Below are positions 1-12,172 of a stretch of DNA of 64,000 bases, piece by piece (position 1 is the stretch's first letter; each line of letters starts with the position of its first letter). The notes under the pieces were generated by a model. It made no database searches, was not told the origin of the DNA, and saw nothing but the letters and a program-made list of their open reading frames with translations. The translations under genes were made by a program, and so were the position numbers. Source of the DNA: Aotearoamyces nothofagi (lineage: Eukaryota > Ascomycota > Leotiomycetes > Leotiales > Tympanidaceae); NCBI GenBank assembly GCA_015345905.1, contig JADDTR010000011.1:682001-746000 (forward strand), read 5' to 3'.

Positions 1-123
1 CTAAAACACATCCAGGCCGCACCCAAGAAAGTAAAGGCTGAAGCCAAGCCAAAGGTATTTACACCACCTCACCTCCCCTCCCTTTCTAACCCTACTAACG
101 CCCCCAAGGTCGTAAAGAAATAA
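1..123 (+). CDS. C-terminal end of a lysine-rich protein (partial)
   Basis: Only the last 22 codons lie in the window. The exon at 1-54 is open in one frame only and reads LKHIQAAPKKVKAEAKPK. An intron at 55-108 follows (donor GTATTT, two CTAAC-type branch sites, acceptor AAG), then a short last exon at 109-123 reading VVKK and stop TAA. The tail is rich in K, A and P, as in linker-histone-like or nucleolar proteins, but too little remains to assign a family. The gene starts upstream of the window. Confidence 0.6.
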   Translation, partial: LKHIQAAPKKVKAEAKPKVFTPPHLPSLSNPTNAPKVVKK

Positions 124-1044
124 ACACCCCAACCCACCACTCTCAGCAGGGTAACCTCCCTCAAGGACGCCTAAAGTTTCAACCTAATGTTGCGCTTTTC
201 TGCTCTCCTCCCTTGAGATGATACCCTCGCTCGGCGTTCCGGTGTTGTTGTTGGAAAGAAATGGGAAACTATTCCGTCCGGCCGACTGACCTCCGTCATG
301 GCCGCACTCGTCATCTAGTCTAGATATGCACATGCTTCGTCTATACTGTTTGAAGCATATGGAAAACTAAACCTCGGCTTTGTTTTTATTTGTCTTTTTT
401 TCTCTCTAGTTTTTTTTGCGCAAGCAAACGGAAGGAATGGAATGGATTACAACGAAACGGTCCGGTCCGGTCCCCTGCGCAGCTCTCTCACGATATATCT
501 TTCCCTTTGTCGCACTTATCCCATTTATGCTTCCCCCCCCCCCCCCCCCCACTTTTATGTCCCACGTTCTTCTCATTCTGCGCCGCATCTTTTCTCTTTC
601 GTTGACTTGCTGTATACACACAGATGGGATTTCGGTTGGTTAGCAGGGGCTGGGCTGGGCTCGATGGGCAGGGTTCAGAGGGGCTCGCTGGCATCTTGGT
701 TGGCTGGATTAATTCCTTCTCGATTATCTATCTTGATAAAGCGAGCGAGCGTCTTTCTCTCCGTCTTTCTGCGTGCGATGATTGATCGATGCTATGGGTT
801 TTATATCATCATTTAAATAAAAAACGTGATTGTGATTCTTGTCGATTTTTATCTTCGTTCGGTTCTTTGCATTGGTATGAGATAATCGCCAGATTCTGAC
901 AATTAATAAGATTTCCCACTGCATGTAATGAGTTGATTGTGTTTAATGAATAATTTTACACGCAGTGAGATTTCCTAACTCCCTTTTTTCAATTTACTGG
1001 AAAGTGACAACCTATCAAATACATAATACGAGCACAGTCTCTTA
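124..1044. other. Intergenic region between convergent genes
   Basis: This is the shared 3' flank of the lysine-rich protein (+) and the mitochondrial helical protein (-). It is pyrimidine-rich on the + strand and contains a run of 18 C at 533-550. Short open frames across it owe their length to this low-complexity tract and resemble nothing known. No RNA gene was recognised. Confidence 0.6.
533..550. repeat. Homopolymer run of 18 C
   Basis: Eighteen consecutive C residues on the + strand lie in the 3' intergenic region. Such a run is prone to slippage, so its exact length may vary among strains or reflect sequencing error. Confidence 0.9.
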
Positions 1045-2371
1045 CTAGGCCTTACTCTTCACATCCTTCTTCGCCTTGTCCGCCAGCTTCTCAATCTCAC
1101 CTAACCTCCTAGTCAAGACCTGCGCGACCTCATCATACGTGTCCTTCAAGATCTTCTGTGCCTCATCGCCGTGCTCCTCGGCGACCTTCTGCAGCTGGCC
1201 TAGCTTCGACACTATCTTCTCGCTGCCACCCGGTAGCAGTTTCGTCAAATATTGTTCGAAGCCTGCCTTATTACCCTTCAACTTGTCCGTCGCCTGGTTG
1301 ACATACGCTCTCAAGTCCTCCACATTGCCGCTCTTGATCTTCTCAAGAAGCTGCGCGACGTTGCCGTGTTTCAGCGCATCTGCGTTGTCATTAACGATAG
1401 TGCGAATCTCGGGATTCTTGTCGAGGAGAGGCTTCGCTTGCTCGAGACCTTTCTTCCATGCTTGGTCGGCGAGTTGGTTCAGAGTGCTGAGTTTGTCGGA
1501 TACGAGTTTCTGAAGCTTCGGCGCGGTGCTGGTGCTAACGCCTTCTTTGAGGACTTCTTTGATCTGATCGTACGTCTGGTCAAGCTCTTTCTTGGCTTCT
1601 GGACCGATAGACTGTGCTAGGTTTTGTAGCTGTTCCAGACTACCGCCGATTTTCTCTTTGAGTTCAGGATTATTGCTGAAAATCTCAGAGGCAGAATCCT
1701 TAGCCAGGTCGCCGAGTTGTGAGAGGTGTTTCTGGATGATCTCCCAGGATTTGGCAGCTGTTTCAAAACTGAGGCCGGATTTTGTCACGTCGCGCAGCTC
1801 GGAGTGGGCTTTGGAAAGGATGCTATTGACTTCGTCGCGGTGCTTCTCTTCCGTCTTTTCAAGGCTTTTAAAGGCGGTATCGACGTAGGATTTGGCACCC
1901 GGGATGAAAGAAGCGTATTGGACTGCGGTGCGATGGAACCAGCCAAGTAGTTCGTTGGGTTCGGGAGATTTTTCTTTCAATTCTTTGGTGACTTTGTCGA
2001 ACTGCTCTTTGGTTTTGGTAGCTGCATTGACGACTTGTTTGGCTCTAATGAGGGTCAGAGTTAAGTACTTAGACAGATGATGGGCTATGCTTACCCGCTG
2101 AAGTGGTAGTATCCATATCCAAGCTATAAACATTAGCTATGCCCGTTTAATGACAAGAGGAAATACCCACTGTAAAGGCCAGAACACCACCAGCTATTCC
2201 TCCAACCAATCCCGCAGTTGCAGGACCTTGCGGTCCCTTTGGAACATCCTTTGGCGCCGCATCCTTTGCAGACTTGACTGTAGAATCATATCTAACTTGG
2301 GGGAGATTTGCACGAATTGGTCGAGCGCGAAGCACGCGGGCTGATCTAGCCACTGACCTTGAAGCAAGCAT
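1045..2371 (-). CDS. Predicted mitochondrial membrane-anchored amphipathic-helix protein
   Basis: Three exons (2371-2171, 2123-2095, 2044-1045) give 409 aa. Residues 1-30 are rich in R, A and S with no acidic residue before D29 (MLASRSVARSARVLRARPIR), a typical mitochondrial presequence. Residues about 52-75 form a glycine-zipper membrane segment (GLVGGIAGGVLAFTLGYGYY, then HFSG). The small middle exon supplies LGYGYYHFSG, and only donor GTGGGT at 2170 with acceptor at 2124 keeps the frame. The remaining ~330 residues are charged, predicted helical and reminiscent of apolipoprotein-type repeats, with recurring elements such as KLGQLQKVAEE and KLQKLVSDKLSTL. I do not recognise a named family. 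Inference: one-pass inner-membrane protein with a long soluble helical domain. A membrane-shaping or lipid-contact role is only a guess. Confidence 0.75.
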
Positions 2372-3292
2372 GATGAAATTCAGTCAAAGAGGTGCAGATG
2401 TTGAAAAGAAGGTACCAGAAAAAGGTAGCAGGAGAGGGAAAAGCAAGAGATGGAGAAAAGAAATGTTTTGTACGACCTTCCCCTTACATTTAGAGCAGGG
2501 CTGAGAACAATGTCGTCATGGGGAAATGCGTAAGGTGCAAGCGCGCCACCATGTCATCTTGCGGTCGAGGCTATTTCCAAAATTGAAGACACACCTATAA
2601 CCACCAAAGATATGCATGTTTTTGATTGGAGAGTACTACCAGGACACGACAGGAATTTTTTCCGAAACTTTCACGAGAGATTCAGAAGAAGTAGTTCTGT
2701 ATCTGTACCAATTTGAGAGACTCCAACCAAAGTTGCTGTCGTGATATAACAGTTGCAACATAGCGCTTTATTGAAAGTTGCCAAAGTGTGCCTTCAATTT
2801 CAACTTCGCCTCGGGTTGTCTGCGCGTGCCAGACGTCCCCTGCAGGCGATATTTTGGACACTACGAAAGCATAAGGTCTCATATCTTGCATCTATTTGTG
2901 TACTTAGAAATGTTGCATTAGATATGACAGAATTTAGGTGTAAAGTCCAGGTCGATAGTAGGATAAGTAAAGTATTTACGACTCATTTATATTGATTTTT
3001 GTACTAGCACTCACTAGCTGTTATGTCCAAAAACAACCAAGAGAGGTAGGGAAATAAATCTGCATCAAGTGCATAAATTTTGTAATAATGACTAAGTCAT
3101 TTCCTTTGAAATTAAAGTCCTGGTGATGTCCTGATACCGCTGTTCTGCACATCTTTAGACATGACCACAGGATCAGGGCTTTCGACTGTCATTCTATCGG
3201 TATATAAGTAAGATTCCAAGTAAATCAACATACTTTTCATGTTCCTGCTGCAAGTTTCTCATCTCTCATCGCTCGGAAGAAATCTAAATAAA
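2372..3292. other. Intergenic region: promoter of the 1045-2371 gene and 3' flank of the carrier gene
   Basis: About 920 bp separate two tandem minus-strand genes. The part next to 2372 should hold the promoter of the mitochondrial helical protein; the part next to 3292 is the 3' end of the carrier. Short open frames here (2682-2995) have no recognisable product. Nothing else was seen. Confidence 0.5.
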
Positions 3293-4473
3293 TTAGCCAA
3301 CCTCTTTGCTATTTGATACTTCAAACGTACCCATGACACCAGTGTAGACAACTAGTAGGATACCCCCACCAGGGCCCAACCTCAAGACCTTTGGCAAGAA
3401 TCCCTTGTATAGTGCACCAAACCCTTCTTCCCGGAATACAGTTGACAGTGCGGGCCATGCCCAGTTGTATTTTGGTGCAGATCCATGTATCTTGGGGCTG
3501 TTTTGGATTCGCGACTTGATGACATCCATAGGAGTGTTTACTATTGTGCCGACAGTTCCTCCGGTAGCACCTGACAGCATATCATACACCATTTGGGTAT
3601 TGTTGTTGTCAGCCTTTGGTAGGAGTGCTCGTACTTGAAAAATGCATCCGAAGTAGCCAGCGTTCCATAAAATATGTCTCCACATAGTACTTTCGAGTCC
3701 ATTGTACAACGCAAGAGGTCCCTCAGCCTTGATAATCTTTGTCACGCAGTCAATCATTCCAGTATATTTTCCTGCTGAGGCACGATCTTGAAGACGGATC
3801 TTGACCAGTTCAAACGGCACGACAACGAGGGCTTCCGTCGCACCAGCGGTAGCTCCAGTGAGAATGGAGAGTGACTGGTTCATCTTAGGAACACCAAAGG
3901 CATTTCGATAGAACTGCCCCCACTTGTCATTGGCAGCGAATTTGGTTGCACGCTTTGGGGCTTCCATAAGAATCGGGGCCTGAATACCACGGTACAGTCT
4001 CGAGAAGCTGAGAGCCTATCAGTTTCTACTTCTTTAAAGAACCATGCAAGGTATCGTACCCTTCATTCTTTATGATCTTCCGGAAGCAATCAAGCATACC
4101 ATTGTAGGCATCTGCGCCGGTAGCCGTTCCTGTCTGCAGTTGTCTGCCTATATGTTAATTCGCTTCGAAAGAGGTAGTTTCGTGGAAGAGCTTACACTCG
4201 AGTCTTCACGACGTCCAACGGGTACCTAGAGTTTTGGTCAGCTCGTTTCTGAGATCCAATATCGGAGTGTGCGTTGAACTTACATAACCAAGATCTATAT
4301 CAGACTTCAAGTCAGTAACAGTCGCTAGATTGCTTCGCCGAACATCTACTCACCTCCGATACTCCTGCGATAGCACCTATACCATTGTTAGCGCTGCACT
4401 CCGTAAAATCCAAACCAGACTACAAACCGGCCGCGAACTGGTAAACAAACGGCAAAGGTTTATCAGACGACAT
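3293..4473 (-). CDS. ODC1: Mitochondrial 2-oxodicarboxylate carrier
   Basis: Six exons (4473-4428, 4376-4354, an 11-nt exon, a 30-nt exon, an 84-nt exon, 4007-3293) give 302 aa, the usual length of this SLC25 carrier. All three carrier signatures are visible: PLDVVKTR, PFELVKIR and PMDVIKSR, each opening one of the three ~100-residue repeats. The N-terminus MSSDKPLPFVYQFAAGAIAG, the segments ILVMYP and GIQAPILMEAPKRATKF, and the tail GPGGGILLVVYTG match the fungal Odc1/Odc2 group. That group exchanges 2-oxoadipate and 2-oxoglutarate across the inner membrane, linking the 2-oxoglutarate pool to lysine and glutamate synthesis. Five short introns crowd the first third. It is divergent from DNA2 across a 332-bp shared upstream region. 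The gene symbol follows yeast; Odc1 and Odc2 cannot be told apart here. Confidence 0.92.
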
Positions 4474-4805
4474 GATTGCGATGGGCTCTGCAATATCGTA
4501 AGCAATTGATAGTCGTGCAATTCAAGGGGAGTAAAAATAATTTACCGGGAAGAATCGGAGAGGTTATGTCTGAAGGAGCGTGAAGTTGGGAAAAGAAGTT
4601 CCGGTCTTATCAATGCGAGAGCTCGGAGCTCAATTGCCGATGCCGCAATCCATCCCCACGTTTAGAACAAACTCCACAGATCCGCTTAATTTTACCGGTC
4701 ACGGGGTTTCGTGTAGAATACTATAAGCGCGACGCGTCAACCAAAACAGAAAGAGCGAACGATATGTACATGTTTCTTTGAGCTATTGGAGTTTAAATTT
4801 TGGAT
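4474..4805. other. Divergent promoter region of the ODC carrier and DNA2
   Basis: This 332-bp region separates the two divergent start codons. It contains an ACGCGT box close to the DNA2 side (annotated separately). No upstream coding sequence was recognised. Confidence 0.7.
4732..4737. promoter_or_regulatory. ACGCGT (MCB-type) box upstream of DNA2
   Basis: An exact ACGCGT palindrome lies 69 bp upstream of the DNA2 start codon. In ascomycete yeasts this MluI cell-cycle box binds MBF and drives G1/S transcription of replication genes. The sequence match is certain; function here is inferred from position and gene identity. Confidence 0.5.
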
Positions 4806-7800
4806 ATGCCTCTGCAAAAGTCTTTCTCAGAGCAAAGCCATACCTCGAGAGTAAGATGTCAGGCCTTACCCTTCAATCCGTCACTAACATGTATAAGCAA
4901 CGACAACATCAATGGCGGCGTAACAACACGTACTCTGGCCCAGGAGGCCGAGATGATGCAAGAACAGCGAAGCCATTACGTGAAAGGCCGGCAGTGCCGA
5001 TATCAGCGGCAACTAAGAACAAATTGGACGTATTCCAGTTTGGAGCAAAAGACCAGCAATCAGACAAAGCCATAGTCGGACACGCGTCAAATGCAGACAA
5101 GGAGAATGCAGCTCATGGCAAACCACAGGACTCGGAAAGATCCCTAAATCTTGTCACGAAGTCTTCTTCACAGCATGTGGATGCGAATACAACGATGGGT
5201 GACCCTGCCACACCGGCAACTAAGTTGCTCTCAGATCTCATCCATATGAGGGACGCGCAGACAGAGCAAAACCCATACATATCACCAGATGAGCGCGTGA
5301 TGTGGAGTTATGATAGGAATTCAATAAACAGCTCAGGATCTGCCTTCGTTACTCCGCGTAGAGGAATAAAGCGACCATTACCAAGTTCTTCGCCAATGCG
5401 ATCTTCACCGGCACAAGCTTCTGCCCGTTTCCCAGATAAAGCGAGAGCTTTCGACCTTCAAGAACTAGACTCTTCACTTAAGACACCACAATTGGGACGT
5501 GGATTAGAGGCTTGCAATCAGCGGCCGCAGAACCCTCTTATAGCCCGCATGAACCTTACCTGTTCGCCACAGAACTCACACGAAGATTCTTCGCCAAGAG
5601 CAAAAAATAAACTATTAGAGCGATCTCACAGCGAAGGTCTAGTACGCTCTTTTGATGGGCCATTTAATGGCTCTTCAAAGAGAATTAAATTAACGGACTC
5701 TCGGATTCAAGTACAGACCCGCGAGTTTCTCGACAGACTTGCAAACAGGGTTTCAGAGGATTACATGTCCTCATTAGAAGCTGGTACTTCACATGGCCCT
5801 TCAAGTTCCTCACCTGCTCCACAGAGCATCGGCCTTATCATGCAGGAAGAGAAGTCGCCCCTTCACCAATTTAATACTCGAGAAGTGGTGCCTCCTAAAG
5901 AACGTGCGACTTCAGTTCAACGGCATAGGCTAGACGACGTCGAGTCTAATATCCCAAACACTGATGTACTCATAGCTGAGCCAGATTCTTCAGATTATGG
6001 TGACATTGATGACATCGAACTTGATGAACTTGGCGAGGCAATTGGGAATAAGCCATCGTACCAAGCACCCGCAATATCAATAGTATCAACATCCATGGAT
6101 CCCGTGGTGGACACAACGACGTTGTGTTCAGTTAAAGTTGAGGCTGAAGACGATGATTTTGGTGATTCGGATGACGATGTGTTTGCAGCTGATATGGCGA
6201 ATATGGCCGCACAATTCGACACACCATTAGCTCCTCCGATTAAGGTTAGGAAATCCTCCAACAATGTTATTTCCGGGAATGAGACGATATTTGAAGGTTG
6301 CAATCCTGTTCGGTCTCGGGAGACCGCTAAGGAAGAGTCTGAGGATGAATTTGGGGATGATGATGATTTTGACGATATCGACTTTGAAGCTGCAGAAGCA
6401 GCAGCCACACAATCATTACAACAGTCAGCTAGCAGCTTACCCCCTGTATGTACTAAATCTTCATAGCAAATACATCTATAACAGAATACTGAGTCTATTG
6501 CAGCCGCCCCAAAAAGCGCGAGCCATCCAAAGATATCTAGTTACGAATGTTCTAGATAGTCAATATGAAAATCTTAAAGGCAAATTACGTCCGGAGAAAG
6601 TAAGCAATCGCCTTGTAACAAGAAGCTGCGCTAACTTTGCTAGGCACTCTTGGTGCAGGTAGAAAACACAAAGATTATCAAAACAGTCATACTCCGTGAT
6701 GGGTGGTTGGAGACCCGAGTCACAGTTAATGCATATGTCCATGTTATAGGTAACTTCATAGCAAACGAATGCATCGTCGATGATGTTCATAACATGTTGA
6801 TCCTTCATCCTGACCACCTCATCTCGTCAACTGTTGTCGCAGATTCGTTCAGTTGCACTCGACGTGCAGTCCTTCAAGATCGGGTTAAAGCGACAAGTGA
6901 TTCGAGCGCACCACTTGTGTACGGTACAATTTTGCACGAGATCTTCCAAGCAGCGATGATGGCCAATCGTTGGGACTCTGAATGGCTCAGCAATTTGATT
7001 GAAATCGTTGCGGCCAGACATTTGGAAGACCTTTATACCATCAAGCTGCAGATTCCTCAGGCGGTTGAGTATCTCAAGAGTAAAATGGGCGAGTTGCAAT
7101 CATGGGCTGAACTTTTTGTTTCGTCGCAACCCAAGGTACGTATACTTTCGCCTTTATATAATATCATACTGACTGCGGTAGTCCGACGCTGTTGTAAGAG
7201 CTGGCAACGGCGAGACAGCCATCATGTGTGTTAGCAAGCTGCTAGATGTCGAGGAGCACGTCTGGTCACCAATGTATGGACTTAAGGGCAATATTGATGC
7301 TACGGTTCAAGTTACCATGCAAGATGGTAAACAACAACGAACTTTAACTGTGCCGTTCGAAGTCAAGACCGGCAAAAATGCTAATGCTTCTCATCGAGCC
7401 CAAACTTCCTTGTACAACCTGCTCTTATCAGATCGTTACGACGTCGAAATTGCATATGGTATCCTTTACTATATGGAAACCTCTGAAACAATCCGTATTC
7501 CTGCCATTCGTCACGAACTCCGTCATATGATCATGCAAAGAAATGAGCTCGCATGTTTTGTCCGCGAGAGACATGCGCAACTGCCACCAATGTTGAAGAA
7601 AGAGAGTCTTTGCAATCGGTGTTATGCCAAAGTCCCATGTTTTATCTACCATCGACTCGCCGATGATGGGACGGGAGAGACAAGTGGAATGGAGGACAAG
7701 TTCGACCAAGTTGTTAAGCATCTTACTCCAAAGCACAAAGAGTTCTTCCTGAAATGGGATGATCTTCTAACAAAGGAGGAAAGAGAAAGCATGAAGTTCA

Positions 7801-9947
7801 GGCGAGAGTTATGGACCATGCTAAGCTCTCAACGAGAGAAACTAGGCCGGTGCTTTTCCAACGTGGTAATAGAACCTGGATCGGCATACGAGGAACAAGA
7901 TAACCCAAAAATCAACCGCTTCCGATATACATTAATCAAGCAAGCAGCACCTGCAGAATTCTCGTTCCTAGAATCTCAAATTATAGTTGGCGAACCTATT
8001 GTAATATCAGATGAAAATGGGCATTTCGCTCTTGCTAACGGCTTTGTCACGCATGTTCGCAAGCAGCGGATTACTGTTGCCGTGGACCGACGTCTACATA
8101 ATGCCCGTATACGTCGTGCTGGTTTTGATGAAGCTAATAATCAAGTATTTGCAAGTATCATGGAGGTTGCTGGGGAAGGTTCCACTGCCGAGCAGATGAA
8201 AGGCAAAATTGTTGAACCACCTGTGCTATACAGACTTGACAAGGACGAATTTAGTAACGGCATGGCGACTGTTCGAAATAACATCATTCAAGTCATGGCT
8301 GAAGGACCATTTGGATCACGAGAAATTCGAAGCCTTGTGGTTGACCTGGTGGCACCACAATTCAAGCCACAGTCGACCGCTTATACACTGACCGATCGTG
8401 GCAGTATTAATATTGATCAAAGACGTGCCATCGAGAAGGTAATGAGTGCTAAAGACTATGCTCTTGTCCTCGGTATGCCTGGCACAGGAAAGACCACAAC
8501 CATCGCTCACATTATCCGAGCACTAGTTTCTCAACGAAAGAGTGTCTTACTCACCTCATACACCCATACTGCCGTTGACAACATTCTCCTCAAACTTCGC
8601 GATGACAAGATCCCAATCTTACGTCTTGGATCAATAGCTAAGATCCATCCTGAAGTCCAGGCGTTTGCAACGCTAGCCGCTAAGCCGAAAGACTCTTTTG
8701 AAGAGTTAAGGACCTCGTGGCATGATTCACCCGTTGTGGCAACTACCTGTCTCGGAATCAACCATTCTCTATTCAATGAACGTACCTTTGACTACTGCAT
8801 AGTAGATGAAGCATCGCAAATTACTTTGCCTGTGTGTTTAGGTCCAATTCGCATGGCAAGAACCTTTATCCTCGTTGGTGATCACTATCAGCTACCGCCG
8901 CTTGTCCAGAATGAGGAAGCTCGGACAGGAGGTCTGGATATAAGTCTTTTCAAGCATCTCTCAGATAGGCATCCATCATCTGTCGTCAATCTTGAGCACC
9001 AGTATCGAATGTGCGAGGATGTGATGACATTGAGCAATAATCTCATCTACAATGGTCGTTTAAAATGTGGTACTCCTGAAGTTGCATCTCGCAGCATCAC
9101 TATTCCTAATATGGACGGACTAAAAGAACATCACCACTCCTCGCTGACTCTATCCAGCAGTCTAAAAACTATCTGTCCCGGCCCCATGCGTGGCAGATGT
9201 TGGATTCGCGATCTCCTTGACCCATCTACCAAAGTAAGCTTTATCAACACCGATACCCTCCTTCCTGCTTCCCGCGAGGAAGCCAAAGGAAATCGGATTG
9301 TCAACTATGTCGAAGCTACCATCTGCACGCAGCTCGTCGAAAGTCTCTTGAGCACCGGCGTTCCAGCTTCCACAATTGGGGTAATGACACACTATCGCTC
9401 TCAGCTCGCCCTCCTGAAGCATGGTCTTCGTGGGCACAGCGACGTTGAGATGCACACGGCCGACCGCTTTCAAGGCCGTGACAAAGAGGTCATAATTCTA
9501 AGCTTAGTCCGCAGCAACGAGGCGAAGAGTATCGGCGAATTGCTGAAGGATTGGCGGCGCATTAACGTTGCCTTTACTCGGGCGAAAACCAAGCTGTTGG
9601 TAATTGGTAGCAGAGAGACGTTGAAGGGGAATTGCAGCGAGGAGATGGTCGCGAAGTTTGTTGGGCTTATGGAGGAGAAGGGCTGGGTCTATGATCTGCC
9701 CAAGGGCGCTTTGGAAAGCCATCTTTTTAACGACATAGCCACGCAGATTACAGCTAGCGCGACGAGTCGTCCAGGGACGCAGTGGAAGCCAGTTGATGGG
9801 AAGCGGGGAGTTGTTGGAGTAGATATGGGGAAGGAAAATATGGGAGGGGTAAGGGCGCCGAAGAGGGCGAAAGTTAGTGAGAATGTTCTTCTGAAAGGGA
9901 AGCCTGTGTTGAGGGATATCATGATTGATTCTGGGTATATTGTATAG
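4806..9947 (+). CDS. DNA2: DNA replication ATP-dependent helicase/nuclease Dna2
   Basis: Five exons (4806-4850, 4898-6445, 6504-6599, 6644-7135, 7182-9947) give 1,648 aa. I chose ATG 4806 (MPLQKSFSEQSHTSR) because it joins in phase through a 47-nt intron with a CACTAAC branch site to the long second exon. Residues 1-530 are disordered and acidic toward the end. The RecB-like nuclease has GNID near 764-766 and FEVKTGK (E about 787, K about 789). The four cysteines of the [4Fe-4S] cluster are in SCTRR (about 634) and LCNRCYAKVPC (about 868-878). The SF1B helicase has GMPGTGKT (about 1158), CIVDEASQI, VGDHYQLPP, EHQYRM, TADRFQGRDKE and NVAFTRAK. All key residues are present. It cleaves long 5' flaps in Okazaki-fragment maturation and resects DNA ends in the nucleus. 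Confidence 0.96.
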
Positions 9948-10077
9948 GGTGTTATGGATAAGAGCACATGGGCCGGGATGTTTATTTGAATAGGGTTACG
10001 AATAAATGACATGAATACGCCGATACAATACTCTTCCATTCCATTTGATAAGAGTTGATATATTTTCTATACTGTAC

Positions 10078-12172
10078 TCACAATTCGACTCTCTCGAACC
10101 ATATCTTCTCCTTCTCCATTTCCGGCTCCAATGCGACCCCCACCGCCGACGGCCGTCCATCAACACCGATCCTAAACTCGGCTGGCACAGCCAACTTGAA
10201 GAAGACATTAGGCGTCTCCAAGTAGTCAGTATAAGCGACGAAGAACTCGCCGCTGACGTGCTCGAACTTGAGCGAGAGTCTCAAATCAAAGTCTGTCCTA
10301 TCCGCACGAAGCGCGCCATCGCTGCTGTCGAGAAACAATGTAAGATTCCGATAGCCGGGATGGAAATACGGCCCCGTGTAGGCGTCCAGCGGCGCACTGG
10401 GCGGGAGGGGCGGTGACGCCGTGCCGGGGTACAAGATGCGGGTTGCGTTGTTGTAAGCGGATTCTTGCTTCTGCACGAGGGCCAGGTGGCTGCTGCTTGT
10501 GAGCGAGGCTGTGTGTGTGTAAAATGGAGGGGGGGTGGTGTTAGGAGACGTTTACGCACTCTTTGTTCCAGTCATGGCGTGCGGATTGCGGGGTGGCGAG
10601 TTTGTTGTCGATCATATGCCACACTAGGACCTGGTTGACGAAGTTTCCGCTCAGAGCTGTATTTGTGAATGATACAGCAGCGAAATCGAGAGAGGGGATG
10701 AAGATTGCTAGAGCTCCTGTTGGGGATATGTCAGTGCCTTTGCTGCGTCGTTGGCGCCATTTGGACGTGTTTACGGACTTTATAAGTCTGGATGGATGTT
10801 GGAGACGAATTCCTGGTCGAGGTTGTTGGAAGATATGAGAAACGAGGACTGTTACCGTATGAGAGCATTGACCCATCATGTTGAAACCATTGATGTCCTC
10901 GATAAACCCCCGTCATCCAACCAAGCGTATACAAAGTCGGGCCCGTATACGGAGCTTCACCATAACCAGTACTATAAAATGACCTCGGAGATCGCAGCGC
11001 AGTATGTCCATCTTTAGAAATAGGCGGAGCTCGACTGATTAGAGCTCTAAGCCATTTTGTATAATCCAATACATTCGAAACAATCATCCCCGCACCACTC
11101 GCGGTTGTTAAGTCGAGATCTTCAACTTCATGATAACTCCCTTTGTACCAATAATATCCCTGAGCTAAGTGCTCTGGGGCTTCCTGGGCGGCTTCCAATG
11201 AGAAATATGTCGATTTCATATTTAATGGCTCTAATATCGTCGTCCGTATCACATCTCCGAGCCATGATCCCGTAAGCGTCTCGATCACGTGCGCTATGGT
11301 CATGTACATCATGTTGCAGTACTGGAATTTAGTCCGCAATTCCGCTGTCAGGGGTAGATGTCTCAATAGACGGACCATATCGCGTGGTGTCCATTCTTTC
11401 TCCTTGCCGGCGCCGTAGGAATTGTCGTGGCGTGGCATCCCAGTACGATGGCTCAGTGCATCTTCAATTGTGACATGGTTTGTGGCGTAGGGATCTTCTA
11501 GAACAAAATCATCCCGGATTAGATTGGAGATAGGAGTCGTCCACTGAACTTGGGGGTAGTGGGTGTTGTTGTCAACGAGGAGGGACATCGCAGCAGCGGT
11601 GAAGGCCTTGGTCGTGCTACCGACATAATAGAGGGTAGAGGGGGTAGCGGCCGTTGAGGGGAAGGTGGCGATGCCATAACCCTAGGGGATGTCAGATGGA
11701 AGAACATTATATCTTTATGATATTGTTAGTTTAAGATAGATGATAGGAAAACCCTGGAAGCTGCCAATTGATGGTAGGCAACGGTCCAATAGACAATATC
11801 AAGAAACATGTATGAGAGCGCCTGACATTTCAAAAAAAAATTAGCACTCAACAGGAAGATCTCTTGTCCATTTTCACAATAAAATAGAATAGAATCACGG
11901 CGAACATTTAAAAGGACAAAATGCCACCAAAAGATGAGGATAAATACGTCAATACTGACCGCAGAAAACGTGTCGTTCCCGTCAACAATAGCAATCGACA
12001 CTCCCGGTACATGCCAGAAGTGCAACGTCTCCAGCGCCAATTTCTCAAACGCCTCATCAAAAGGGCCATTCCCCGACCCCACCAGCACAGTCTGTTGTTG
12101 CTGTTGTTGTCGCAGAGCAGCCGAGGCAGTTGATAGCAAGCAGCAATATATCCACATTACCGGCCCAGCCAT
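10078..12172 (-). CDS. Secreted beta-lactamase/transpeptidase-like serine hydrolase
   Basis: Four exons (12172-11960, 11681-10856, 10716-10556, 10470-10078) give 530 aa. Residues 1-18 (MAGPVMWIYCCLLSTASA) look like a signal peptide, followed by a poly-Q stretch. The class C beta-lactamase fold (PF00144) is supported by GSTTK (SxxK, S93/K96), Y-C-N near 193-195 (YxN) and HDG near 341 in place of the usual KTG. The C-terminal ~150 residues resemble the extra beta domain common in fungal members. In fungi such proteins are esterases, peptidases or secondary-metabolite hydrolases rather than antibiotic-resistance enzymes; the substrate is unknown. The first intron (11959-11682, 278 nt) is unusually long here. 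The stretch it contains could encode an extra exon, but no good donor follows it. It is convergent with DNA2, 130 bp apart. Confidence 0.85.

Noticed and set aside
4044-4229. A 61-codon + strand open frame inside the ODC carrier
   Set aside because: It lies across exons and introns of a well-supported minus-strand gene.
4778-4858. A DNA2 start at TTG 4778 or ATG 4856 within the long second-exon frame
   Set aside because: ATG 4806 in another frame joins in phase through a good intron (4851-4897) to give a charged, family-like N-terminus; the stretch in the long frame is intronic.
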